Below are positions 9,806-21,802 of a DNA stretch of 64,000 nt, piece after piece. This DNA is from Cytidiella melzeri (Eukaryota; Basidiomycota; Agaricomycetes; Polyporales; Irpicaceae). The notes beneath the pieces were generated by a model that was not told the DNA's origin, searched no databases, and was given only the letters and a program-made list of their open reading frames with translations. The translations under genes were made by a program, and so were the position numbers. Within the stretch, counting starts at the first letter, position 1. Each line of letters starts with the position of its first letter. The stretch covers positions 1-64,000 of the forward strand of contig JABYQR010000157.1 in the NCBI GenBank assembly GCA_022592445.1, given 5' to 3'.

Positions 9806-12340
9806 AGACTGGTCAGAGGCAGGGATGGGATGAGTGTTGGACTGATTAGATAGAAGACTTGGTGGAGAGTAGATTGTTGTGTTTGAGCCAAGTGCAGAGG
9901 ACAGTAGAACTGGAGTAAGGACTATTGAACTGTTGATGGCTGCGCCTGCAAGCAGTAGTCCTGGTACAGCATGTACAGCATTCTGAGGAGAAGGCTGCCA
10001 CTGCGTGATGAATGGGACAGAAGATGTTGGATTGACTGAAGGTGTTTGAAGGATTTTTTGAGGACTAGCAGTGGCAGTTGCAGTCAGAACCTCTCGGTAT
10101 GCCTGAATCTCGCCATCTAAACCATATACAGGAACTTGGCGCCTGGTTGTATTGGCTACTAGATTGGATTAACATTACTGAGACATCAAAGGCTTATTAG
10201 GTACGCACATGTGGCACGGAGTGTTGTCTTTGCATTTTCTGATTGCTCCTTGGGTGGCTGATCTACTTTCATCTCCAAGCCAGGGTTGACAGAATAAGTG
10301 TCACGAGATTGTTCTGGCTTGAAGAGGAAATTAGCTACATCTGCAATATTGCAGTCTGCACCAGAGACTTACTAAAGACATTGATATTTTGACTGGTTTG
10401 GTATGAGAAAGTGTCTATGTTTGTGGTGCAGGGCAATAGCAAGGCTTGTTTCTAGCAGTCCAATTGGAGGAGGTCTGTACAAAATCTATGAGATAAACAG
10501 TTCAAACCTCAGAGATAGAGCCTAAGCTCTGTATAAATTCACCTACAAGACACTTGTGTCAACTACAAGGCAGTATCAGTAAGAGAAAAACTGAGATAGC
10601 TAAGGTAGAGTATGAAACAAATAGGAGTCTGTTGGTTTTTCAAACACAGCAACCAGGCTGTAAGAGAGGCAGGTAAGGTAGCTAAGTTGACCTATGAAAC
10701 ATGTAGGAGTTTGTGAGTTGCACAAACAACAGGCAGTTCAAACGATAAAGGTGGTCAAGTTCACCAATGAAACATGTAGGAGTGTGCAAGTTGTGCAGGC
10801 AAATAAACCAGGCTATACAACCCCTCAGCTCCTCTATACCTCTGTTACCATTCCACCAGATAGAGCCCTGTCTATCCCCTGTCTCAGGTTCAACCCTGTC
10901 TATCTCCTGTTTCAGGTTCAACCCCCTTTTTACAATAGTTGGTCTTAACAGTAGCTGAGCTGATCTACAAAACATAGGAGGAATCTGCAAGTTGTATAAA
11001 TGAAGAAAATTGGTTTTACAAGTTGAGGCAATAACAAGAGACAAGAGAAGAAATATAGTGCAACAGAGGCATATGTAGAATCCTGTGAGTCCTTGGTGCG
11101 TCCTCAGCAATGAGTTGTGTGATTTTGCAGAGATTGTCAGGAAAGCAATGAGAAACACGAGATGGATTCTTCAAGAGTTGGACGGAGTGAGTGGGAATTG
11201 TCATTGATTCAAAGTTCTTGGGTTTTTCCCCATACAATGTACTACTTATGTACTACAAGCGGTAGTTGATTTAGCTACAAGTAGGTAATTTGACAAAGTA
11301 AAGAAACACAAGACTCTTACACTTACAAAGAGATAACAAGAGTAAAAGGAAACATGAATGATGTCAAGTGCCTAGGCTTGCTTGGCACAAGAGGGGAGTG
11401 GTGAGAATCAAGGTGGAAGTGGCAAATGAGTGCAAGCAGAGAAAGGGATGGACACAAGGGAAGGTGAGTCAACTTGACGCGGTGGTATTGGATGCCACCA
11501 GGGATTCCAAAACACAAGGGTCCAGAACTCGTTCCTTTCCGAGCCTTCATGGCATCAGGATATCATGGGAGGCGCTTAGTCTGGATTACCCGTTTCAGAT
11601 TTCTCTTTTTGTATTATCTGTTTTGCCCAAATAATATAAAATCCCTGTATTTTTGTAGCTATCCTAATAACATTGGGTTCTCTGATTTGAGCCCCCTTCC
11701 CGTGCGCGCTTCAAAACCCTGCACTTAGAACACATTGTACTGTTAGTAAGCTGTTTATCCCTGGTATTACCACTGTGCTGCTCAATACATGAGAACTGCC
11801 ACTACCTATGTATCCTATTGGGATGCAACTGCTTCGAAACATTGTGCTGCAGTACAGTATGTACAGCAATATAAGCATGAACAGTGAATTCTGCGGTCTT
11901 ATATAAATAACAAGTAGAATGTGACATTGAGATATACTACAATGTAAGGTATAGGTGGTAAGATACAGGTGGGGATTCAACATTGCACAACAATGCAACA
12001 TAAAGTTCAGTGCCAGGTATTGTAACCCTGTCAGGTCCAAGGTAGATATTTATGAACTCATATATTATTGGGCAGTTCTTTTAAAAAGAAAATTGGATCT
12101 TACATTTGAAGGTTAAATAAGATTTTATTGTTGTTAATTTTCCATTGAAAAGGTGCTAAAGAGGGGTAGATTAGTTCTGCAAGTAAACATTCAAAGATGC
12201 ATAAGATACACATTGTACAAGCAGATAGCAAGGAGTGAAATATTTGTCTTGTTCTATGTACTAGCAATAGTGATGTGCAGGTTCTTGAAAATAATTAGAT
12301 GATTACTCACATAAGTTGAAACATTTAGTCAATTTGCCAG
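9806..12340. other. Non-coding flank of the MULE relic
   Basis: No convincing gene. The first few hundred bases probably hold the 5' exons of the transposase (minus strand), which I could not assemble. Between about 10,610 and 10,830 a degenerate unit of about 65-85 bases (containing TGAAACATGTAGGAGT) repeats about three times. Between 10,860 and 10,925 a 27-base unit (CCTGTCTAT..CTGT.TCAGGTTCAAC) repeats about 2.5 times. From 11,200 to 12,340 the DNA is AT-rich with short unrelated ORFs only. Confidence 0.5.
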
Positions 12341-12680
12341 GCATTGCGCCAAATTTAGCGCTGTCCTTGCGCCATTTCTACCTTTTCCTTGCGCCAGGCG
12401 CAATGGCGCAAGTACTTTATGTCACACAACTCACAGCGTGACAACATACTTTTGAAGCTCTGCAGGGCACACATGAATTGCTAAGACAATCTAAGTATCA
12501 ATCATAGTAGTATATGTTGCTTATTGACCACTTCGGCGTTGTGCCATAGTTTGATTCACTCGAACGTTATTGATGGGGCACTGGAGGTACACAGTTACAG
12601 CGATGTGACTGTGACTGGCGCGCTCGGACTGCCACATTGCGCCTGCCACACTGGCGCAATGTGGCTGGTGGCTTGTGGCA
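12340..12680. repeat. Cluster of TTGCGCCA / TGGCGCAA motifs with a perfect 13-base inverted repeat
   Basis: TTGCGCC or its complement occurs at least five times in 12,345-12,415. At 12,631-12,643 and 12,653-12,665 GCCACATTGCGCC and its exact complement flank a nine-base spacer, making a strong hairpin. The cluster could mark one end of the MULE relic or be a protein-binding array. I cannot tell which. Confidence 0.6.
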
Positions 12681-15189
12681 GCGCCAAAATCTCTTTGCCC
12701 TTTAATTTATAGCTTCGTTCATTTTCATCGCTGCGCCTTACGACGCACGCTGCTCATAGCAGGCCAAGACACCAGATAAGGTAATGAACCGGAGGTAGTA
12801 CAGTACTTCAAGTACAACACGGCCCCAGGTAGAGCACTTCAGCGCGGTATGTGCTCGCAAAGTGGAGAACAGCGGATGAGATCGTTGTGATATATGATCA
12901 TGAGCGCGACATCGGGTAAATAAACAAAACATTATCACGCTTTATATTGCGTGCCGGGGGTTTATCGCGCGCGCTTGACATTATAATTATGTCCGCATAA
13001 GGCAGGTCCTTTATATTGCATTGTAAAGGCCAAGTGGCATGCGGTAAACGATTTTAAAATAATGTAAAGGCCCAGCACTCGATGTAAAGCAGTAGTGGCA
13101 GTAATATATTACATTGTTAACCATTATTACAGCTGTCACATCATGTCACACCGCGTCTGGATGCGAGGCGCTGGCGACCACAACGTCCTCTGAGTCCGAG
13201 AACATCCATTACAACAGACAGACCTACGTGAATATAGGTCGTATACGAGGTTAGGAAGCCTCCAATCTTGACCCCGCCGCAGAACGCCACAGGGTGATGT
13301 TGTGCAGCGAACGAGGTGAGAGTCGCGCCTTTCGTCTCGCAGTGAACGTGAGTCCGTCATCTTCTGCACAAATCGGGAAACTGTCTTTCTCGCTCGACGC
13401 AGTTTGGTTCACTTTGACGTGGTGGATCGACTCCCTTCACGCTTCCCTGCCCCGTCCTCGGCGCTCTCGCTCTCGTCGTCGTCGTCTCCCCCCAACCACC
13501 ATCTTCTCTCTCTCTCCCCCGCTGCTCAACAACAATGACGCCCTTCAAGATCAGCTCGACCGTCCACTCGACTCTCTGAGTGCGGTCATAGACCTCAAGC
13601 GACACCGCATTCACTCGTGCAAGTCTGTTCAACATGCCAGATTCACTGTATGCACGCCAATTTTTTTTTCGCGCATACAGTCTCATTCAATAGATTCTTC
13701 CAGTACTTCCCTTCCTACAAGAGACGGGGCCATGCCTCCTTCTTCTAGAAAGAGTGTGTTCACTGACAAGAAGGACAGGGCGAACCGAGGCAGACTGAGT
13801 CAGCGACGTTGTATCAAGCGGGTCACCACTCGCATGCGGTTCGATTCTTCGAACAGAGCTGCCTTGAAGATGCATGACACCGCATTGGTGGACGTGCAGG
13901 TCACACCGGACCGAGACGATTAGTGGGCGTCCCTCGAAGACCAGCTACATCGCCGATGGGAAATCCTAGGGGTTTGCCAGTCTAAAACCGGCGACCGCAG
14001 GGTAAGTGTACAATGCCCGAATGCTATATACATGTTGATTTGCGCCATCGGCATGCTTATCGAGCGCGACCACGAGAACCAAACCGGAGAAGGCGAACAC
14101 TATTATCATCTCGCGAGGGCCGCGTTATGTCTAGAACCCGTATTGGAGGAGCCCTCAATGGTGACTACGTTGTTTGTTATTCAGATTGGTCTCCGTGAGT
14201 CATTCCTCTTCATAACAGTTCGATTTTGAGGCTCGGAGGAGTTAACGACCGCGTGACCAGACCGAGACAGTGCTCGCTGGGGACTCAAGGAAACGGACAT
14301 CCAGCGACGACGTGTGCTGTTCTGGGATATCTTCATCGGTGACAATGGCAGGTTTGTTCAGTCAGTTCAGGAGTACACGGAAAGCCACCTATTTTAACGC
14401 GTTCTTCACCAGAGTCTTGCCCGGACGTCATCTTGCACAAAACACTTCTGCTTTTCTTTCACGGTCGCTACAATCCAATGACACCCACCTCCGCGTGCAA
14501 TGCTCTCGCATTCCGATTTTCTGCTCCTGTCTCTGCATGTGTCTGCTCTCGCAACATTCTTGATTTCTTTTGAACCTGGACACTTTAACCCGCTGTATCT
14601 GTTCTGCTGTGATGACTATTTCTTTCACCATGCTCGCGCTGTATTATTAATTAGCTGATCTTCTCGCCATTGCGCTGTTCAATCCATTGCCATTGTTGCT
14701 ATGCACCCTAATGTGAGAACTACTGCGTTGAAAGCATTGCATCGATGTGTATGACAATATAAACTACCGGCGGTGAGATTATCGTGCAATGTAAACTATG
14801 GGCGGAGATAATAAATTGTATTACCATGCAAGATAAAGTGGCCCGCGGACCATTATCGCGGGTGCCGGGTGTTTATAACTTTCCAGGTACAGAGATTGTG
14901 TGGGATAAAGTTTGCTCAATGTTATATTGTAATGCTCGGGTTTACAGTGGTAGGTATTGTGCGATAACGTTTTGTTTTTTTACGAGATGGAGCTGACCCG
15001 TCTTGCAGGTACCAGAACTTAGACTGGATTGTCGATCCGAACGCGTTGGGACAGCCTTAAACTAGAGCATTCGACACGCGAGTAGACATATGCATACTGT
15101 AAAAGCATACACAGCTAGGTTTCATAGCTACAGCATGGCAGATTTTCGACACAATGAGAACATATAGTAGTTTGAGCACAAACATATGA
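12681..15189. other. Intergenic DNA with a possible inverted-repeat pair and a gene-start-like stretch
   Basis: A segment near 12,916-12,942 (GTAAATAAACAAAACATTATC) recurs in opposite orientation near 14,955-14,985 with about four mismatches over 24 bases. Both are accompanied by repeated GTGCCGGG and TTTATCGCG words, so a decayed 2 kb DNA element is possible. Within it, 13,440-13,545 is strongly CT-rich and leads to CAACAACAATGACGCCC, a typical basidiomycete translation start, but the frame stops after 14 codons. A 209-codon ORF over it (13,294-13,923) has no protein-like features and is not called. Confidence 0.4.
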
Positions 15190-15199
15190 GAGCCTGACA

Positions 15200-16891
15200 A
15201 TGTCCGGAGAGGTCTACAAGATAGTCGCAAAGAGCACATTTGTTCAACTAAAATCACCCTATGCCTACTGCGGGGTAACACTATCACCTCGGACGGGTTT
15301 ACAAAAGTGCTGGACAAGGACGACCACTCAGAATACCAACCGTCAGAGAGCTTTGAGATGTGCTTACGTTCAACCTTCGGGCATGCTGATACTTGTGCGT
15401 CTGAGTGCGGCAGTCCCAGCCGTACCAACAGTCTTCTGGTGCTGGCGGGTAATTCGAGTCTACAAGTATCGGCATGAGTTCCTGCAACTGAGAGGCGTAG
15501 CTTCACAATTACCCCTACGCTTCGCGAACCACCAGGATGGGAAACGTGACGTGAAGAGAGTAGAAATACATGTTTGACAATACCACTGCTCTTTGTCCCA
15601 TGTCTCTTGATCGTCCGGCATTTCGAAATCAAAAATGTGTTCCGTGAAGATTGCCCAGTCGTGGAAGCTGTCGTCTTTGTCCGAGAAATAATGACGGAGA
15701 ATGGAGTCGTTTTCCAGATTCTTGGATAAGTTACCTGGGAGAGATTTTTTGAGGGGTACGCCGCCGCACACAACGCCCTTGAGGAAATGCCAATCTAAAC
15801 ACAGAAGAGAACGGTTCAAAAGACATTACTTCCCGAAGCAGCATGATGGATACTTACTAGGTCGCCCGTACAAGTTTTGCCCCTCAGCTGCATTACAGCG
15901 GAAACCTGCGTCTCATCAGCGTACAAGCAGAGAACAGGAACATGGCAATCTAGCTCACAGCGATCTTCCGCTCCGTACACTTGGTTTACAAGCAGCGAGG
16001 CATGCGCGTTGACAGTAGCTTCTTCATCCAAACCTTTCGACCGGCACACCTTACGGAGCTCGCGTTGAAATGGAGGTAGAAACCACACATCATCGCCGGC
16101 TGCTTCTAGCCAGTCGGAAGTCTCCAGACGATAATAATTCTTGTATATGGCCCTTGGGTTGCCTAAGAAAGGCAGCATTCCGTCTGTGTCCGGGAACAAT
16201 GAATTGTGCCGGTCGAATCGCTCAGTCCTGCGCTGTACCTCTTGAAGGAAGGATACAGTTGCAGCTAACTCCAACAGTTCTTGGTCATTGTACTCCGTGA
16301 GCGGAGCGGCGATGAACGCTGATTGCTCTTCAGGTTGTCCGTTCAAGTCCAAGTCGTCATCGGTCGGCTCGGGGTCGATGGATATGTATAAGAAGGTTAA
16401 GCGGTAAAGTGCTCTCTTCAGTTTGAGCGACTCCGAGTTGGTCAACACGCTCTTCTGTGAGCGTCGGTCCTTGTACCTATAGCACATGTACACAAGTCAG
16501 AAAACATGAGAATTCGACGCGCAGAGATGTGGGCTGATGCATACATCTGACTGAACAGGTCTTCGAGACGCTCCATAACAGGAACGTCAGTCTCGATGAT
16601 CCTGAGATCCTCAGGCTTTAAAGACATTAAGACTGTCTGAGCGTCGTTTATAGACTCGCATCGGTCGCTATCGCCATGTTGTTCGCGTCGCGCTACACCA
16701 AGAGCCTGAGGTAACGATGGACCGACGAAATTCAGCGCAACAGACGTCAAGATGGCCTGCTTATGCTGCTGGAAGACGGCATACGTGTGTATATTCGAGA
16801 CTTTGATCGCTGCTGCCAGAGTTTTGAAGTCAGGTATGCATGCCAGGATGTGGTCTACGACATCGACGGGAAGGCTAGTAAACTCGACCAT
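15200..16891 (-). CDS. F-box-like protein of an Agaricomycete-type family
   Basis: Exon 1 starts at 16,891 with MVEFTSLPVDVVDHILACIP, an F-box-like LP-x-D-V-V-D-x-I-L motif. An intron with GTATGC donor (about 16,545) and ATAG acceptor (about 16,478) joins EDLFSQM to YKDRRSQK. A second intron from about 15,858 (GTAAGT) to a CTCAAG acceptor joins CTGDL to GVVCGGVPLKK. A third (GTAATT ... CTTGTAG) leads to DSNYPPAPEDCWYGWDCRTQTHK, a Cys-rich tail I associate with a family expanded in mushrooms. The last exon is unresolved, so the left end is approximate. F-box proteins usually choose substrates for SCF ubiquitin ligase; the substrate here is unknown. The protein would be about 450 residues. Confidence 0.7.
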
Positions 16892-17314
16892 GGTGAGGAG
16901 GGAGATGCGAGTCAGAACACCCGACTCGTCGGTTGTTATATACCGCAGCCCCTGTTATTATGGCGGTGCCGTCGTGAGTGCCACGCTATCGTTGCGCCCT
17001 GCCTATAAAAGGAGAAGCGTCGGCATGAGTCGGGTATTAGAGCGCCGCCTCCATTTGTGGCGTGGTATGAGGTAGAACTGGTCTCGGCGTCGCCTTTGTG
17101 AATGACTCTGGATGTGTTCTAGGTGTGGTCAATGACTCTGCTCTGACTCGACGCGTCAAGTCAGTGACTTACATAATCACGTACGACCTGCATAGGTGTG
17201 ACAGTATAACGTAATCACGTGAAGCGTGACAGGCGCGTTGTGATTCGTGATGTGCTCGGTCGATCGCGCTCAAGACCACCACTGGTTTTTACTGGCTGTT
17301 GTTTACAGTGACCT

Positions 17315-20028
17315 TTGAGCTCAGCGTGTCCGGCGATGAAAGCGACGCTGACCTTGTCTGGTAGCTTAAAGAAACGACCAGCTTCCCCGCCTAACTCACG
17401 GAAGAGCATTTTGAAACTGGACTCGGGACCGCCACCAGCTAAGAAGCAGAGACTCAAACCCCTCAACGCTGTAAGTAGCAACAGCATATCATCCAGACAG
17501 TCAAGTAAACATAGGCAGCTACCAGTTTTTACAGCCGCCCGTTTTTGACCTCACCGGCAGTCAGTCAACACCGTCTCAAGCCTCCCAGGCTACCCCCAAC
17601 GCAAAGACGAAAGCGCGTGTGCCTAAATTTGAGGTGGAAGAAGATGGCGAGAATGACGGAGCCTTATGGGTGGACACGCATGAACCAGCCACAGAGGTGA
17701 GTCACCAGCTCGAAAATGTGACTATATGCGATGAACACGGCTTTCACTGCTAGGCAGAGCTTGCAGTCCACGTACGTAAAGTAAAGGATGTCCGGCAATG
17801 GCTTTTGGAAGCTTTGAACGGGGGACCGTCTGGAAAGCTTCGAAAGTATCGCGTGAGCTATCTCAGACACATAGCTGTTCCGCGCGATTGACGTATGCCC
17901 AGAGGATCCTAGTTCTCACAGGCCCTGCTGGGGCAGCTAAGACTGCGACGATGCGAGTCTTGTCGCGTGAGTTGGGATTCGACATCATGGAGTGGCGAAA
18001 CATGGCAGATGAGAGGTTTTACGGCACTGAGGAACATGGCGAGTCACTACTGTTCATGATAGGCGTCCTACGCAAACAGCTCATGGTGGCTTCTCCCTTG
18101 ATAGATGACAGAGGCGACGGTATAGAATACGAAGGTTTATCCGACAAGTTTCACGCCTTCCTCTCGCGAGCTGCAAACTCAAACTCGATCTTCGCCTCCA
18201 CATCTATCTCGAAAACATCGGCTCGGCCTCATGAACTCTCTCAACATCCCTCATCCCTACCCTCACAACGCTCGACAACCAAATACCAAAGTCGTCGTGT
18301 CGTGCTCCTGGAAGACCTTCCCAACATTCTTCATCCACCCACTCAAGCAGCATTCCAATCCTCGCTGCAGTCGCTTGTTGTTGGCGGGTCTACTTCATCC
18401 CCCGTGGTTATCATCATTAGCGACGCCGGTGTACGAGGAGAATCAAGTGTCGACGGGATTTCGGCCCCACAAACCTGGAAAGGCAAAGCTCGGGAGGTGA
18501 TCGACGTGAGGACCGTCTTACCGCCGTCTCTCTTGAACTCGCCGTATGTGACACAGATATCGTGCGTAAATTTATACAGCGCATAAGCAACTAGTAAGAC
18601 CTAATACTAATATCTGGCTGGCTCGATTCCTAGATTTAACCCTATTGCGCCTACGCTGATGAAACGCGCGCTCCAGCGCTTGCTCACTGCACACTTCTCC
18701 TCCTTCGGTCGCAAAGTGGAGAAGGGCAAACAACCAAGCAAAGAAGCCGTAGACCTTATCATCGAATCGTCGAATGGCGACATCCGCAGTGCCATCATGG
18801 CATTGCAATTTGCTTGCACAACCTCTCCTGGTGACCGCTCCTCTGCTTCCGCTAGTAAGGGCCGAAGCAAGAAAAGTGAGAAAGTGACAGGGAGCTCACG
18901 AGCGTTGTTGGAGGCGATTTCGAGAAGAGAACAAAACCTTCTGTTATTCCATCTTCTGGGTAAGGTATTGTACAACAAACGTGAGTCTCTGGCGCATCCG
19001 CCATGTCTCTGCCATTGAATTTGATGTCTAGGGAAGGGCGACGCGCCGTCATCGTCTGCAGCTGCACGCGACATTCAACGCGAGAAGGAGATAGACATGC
19101 GACTGAAGGATCCACCGAAGCTACCGGTGTATCTATCGGAGCACGACAGGCGGGCCAGTCGGGTCGACGTAGAGGTAAGTTATCGAAAACGCTACGCTTG
19201 GACATGTTCTTGGCTAAACAAGGATCTTTCGTCAAGACGCTGTATTCTGACTCTCCGATCGATGCCTCCCTGTTATCCCTATACATTCAGCAGAACTACA
19301 CGCAATATTGCGACACTCTCGACGAGTGCGACGGTGTTATAGATTGGTTGAGCTGGGTAGACTCAAGTGGAGGCGAATCCGTACGTATGGGTTTGGTGCT
19401 AATGTTCGTATAATCGACGATGATGCTGATCAGCTACATCTCATGACAGTGGCAACAAGCCAATCCACATCAATTTCACCTGGTCACACTTGGTACTCTG
19501 CACTCGCTGCCCTCGCCGGTCCCGCGGCGCGGTCAGAGACCGTATAAGCCAGAGTTCTTCGACAACCTGAAGTTCACGCGCGAGGGTGTGGACGGGCTGA
19601 GAGATGTTCAGGATTGGCTACGACGTGTGAGTACCAGCTACAGTGAACTGTGAGGCTATTTGCTGAATCATGAGTAGCGAGAAAGCCCTGGAGCATCTTG
19701 GACGCAACGAGAAATCGCAGTTGAAATGGGCGGCTTATTGAAGGCTAGCGACGTTTCCGGTATGTGCTGTTCCAGCCCTCAAGAATCCTTCTTAGTATCG
19801 CTTATGCGTACACCAGGCTCAAAAGTCTTCAAGCCACCTCCTACCCATCAGAGGTTCTCCCGGCTAGTATTCACGAGAGGTATGACGAACGTCACCGACA
19901 TCTTGGATGATAAAGACGTTGTGCCAAACACCACGGGCGAAGATGAAATCGATTGCGAGGAAAGCCGGGTAGATCCTGAAAAGGCACCGGGAGGCTGGCT
20001 GGAGAGTGATGACATCGAGGATTTTTGA
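17315..20028 (+). CDS. rad17: Rad17-type checkpoint clamp loader
   Basis: Nine or ten exons stay in frame: 17315-17470, 17535-17696, 17754-17852, 17903-18561, 18634-18980, 19032-19174, 19237-19380, 19450-19626, 19678-19759 and 19817-20028 (the last intron is a multiple of three, so it may be retained). The protein is about 726-745 residues. Family marks: LWVDTHEPATEAELAVH before the ATPase domain, a Walker A region TGPAGAAKTAT, a Walker B-like LLEDLPN, and a conserved middle FNPIAPTLMKRAL. The tail is acidic (WLESDDIEDF). Rad17 with Rfc2-5 loads the 9-1-1 clamp on damaged DNA in the nucleus. Walker A has Ala where a Gly is usual (GPAGAAKT). The start at 17,315 is the first ATG; the ATG at 17,336 is an alternative. 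Confidence 0.9.
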
Positions 20029-20620
20029 GGTCGCTTTGACTACGCTATCTGCTGCATCTTGAAAGCATGATACCACATGCCTGGGTGGGACTGAGTATGT
20101 AGCATCGTACTGCAACGTCCATGTCAAGCTGAACTTGTGAACAATCTGCAGATGGTGGGCACGGCGCTGTGGGAATCGGGCTACTTGCAGTTATTTGCGG
20201 GCAATCACAATCTCAGCACCTCACAATCTAATACTAGTGAAAGCGAAACAAAATGCAGACATGGCGGTGCTTACTGGCCACCACGTTTTCTCACGCCTAC
20301 CGGCAGATTCCGCGAGCCAATGAGGGTCGCGCGGGCTGCTCAACACAGCCATCACTGCAGTGTCAGCCTCAGAACTTCAAGGCAACTTAGCTATAGCTGT
20401 CGCAGAAAGAATGACAGAACGCGCATTACTCATACGCGTTCTTTCGTTCTTGTGCGACCGCGGCAGCGGATGCCTACTTTGAATGCTTCGCCGCGATAAA
20501 AAGCACGATGTCAGACACGTCTTCGCCAAAAAACCATCTTTCTTCCATACTCTTCACTTCTTGGTCTGGCACCAACTCACTTTACTACACATCATATCAT
20601 CACTTCATAACGCTACTATC
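20029..20620 (+). promoter_or_regulatory. Intergenic region upstream of the coiled-coil gene
   Basis: 592 bases without a credible gene; a 120-codon ORF at 20,137-20,499 has no protein-like features. The last 100 bases before the ATG at 20,621 are CT-rich and probably the 5' leader. No clear TATA box. Confidence 0.4.
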
Positions 20621-21802
20621 ATGTTCTCACTCACGGGGCTTTACAATATGCAGTTGCACCAGTTAGCGCACGTCTGGACATCTGTGAGTACCATCGAAGC
20701 CTCACCCTTCCCTCTCATCACTGATGTCTTGTAGACCTTACTCGTGGGAGCGGTTCTAGCTCTTCTCCAATTGAACCACAAGATCAGAACCAAGCTCTCC
20801 GACCAGACTCGCGAGTTTAATGAGCTCCAAGCCACGCACGCCGTCCACGCTACCACCCTTCGTACCACCCGCAGCGAACTCGTCAAATCCCGCAACGACC
20901 TTGATAAGAGGCGTATTGAACACTCAAGAGCGCTTTCTGAGCGCGCGGAAGAGAATCGCAGCCTGATGGCTTTGAACGACGTACTGGACACTCAGAACCA
21001 GGAGTTGAAAGACCAGGTCAAACTACTCGAAGCCATCGGAACCTTGAACGGCAGTGGCCTCGCACCTCGCTCCCAACACATTCATAACTACTCGGAGCGA
21101 ATTGATGCCGCTATTGATACCTGGATGGACGCTCATTCCAAGTTCGTCGAGATGAAAGAATACCTCTCCCTGTCCAAAGCCGAGACATCCAATATTAGAA
21201 GAGCTTTAGCTCTTTCCAACCGGCCTAAAGGCGCATTCGCGTTTGGCGCATCCCCCAACCCACGCCAGGAGCTCGGTATCAAAGCTAAGCTCTTCGACGC
21301 CTCTACCAAGTGCGAGATGTACCTTGGTCAGCTTCAGGAAGCTACAGAAGCCCGCGAGGTTGCAGTCAATGACCTTCGTACTGAAAGAAAAAACACCGAG
21401 GAAGCCCGCGAAGAAACTGAGCGGGCGACTGAGGCACTAGAATTCTGCCAAAAGGAGAAGGAGGACCTCGCTATGAACTTCGAGTTGGCGACAACCGAGA
21501 TCGTCGTCCTGCGTTCTTGGATTCAGAACCTGTTGGAGTCAGCATGTGTATGCGTCAACATTGGCTTGACTGAAGCCCTCTCCAGCATCCGTCCCTCGAG
21601 CTCACTCCCGAACATCGCGCTTGCCCTAGCGCCGATCAACCATGGAGTTCTTCCCGAGGAGCCTTCTGAGACCCCGGTTGACCTCCCCAAGAAACTCGAG
21701 ATCCGTCCAAAGGAGGCTTTGGTGTCTTCTATCTCGTCGTCTCTCTCCTTCAAGGCTTCTTTGGTAGACCTCGCAGATAAAGAGAATTCTCCTCTCCTCT
21801 AA
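20621..21802 (+). CDS. Membrane-anchored coiled-coil protein, function unknown
   Basis: Exon 1 (20,621-20,683) and exon 2 (20,735-21,802) are joined by a 51-base intron (GTGAGT ... TTGTAG), giving 376 residues. Residues about 15-35 (HVWTSTLLVGAVLALLQL) form one hydrophobic segment, suggesting an N-terminal anchor. Residues about 38-115 and 200-265 are rich in Glu, Lys, Arg and Leu with heptad-like spacing, typical of coiled coils. A Ser/Pro-rich tail follows. I do not recognise the family. It could tether or scaffold something at a membrane. The start was chosen because the exon gives an in-frame ATG with a CT-rich leader and a clean splice. Confidence 0.7.

Noticed and set aside
13294..13923. 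209-codon ORF
   Set aside because: Composition follows CT-rich leader-like DNA; no domain or splice support.
20137..20499. 120-codon ORF between RAD17 and the coiled-coil gene
   Set aside because: No protein-like features and overlaps the expected promoter.
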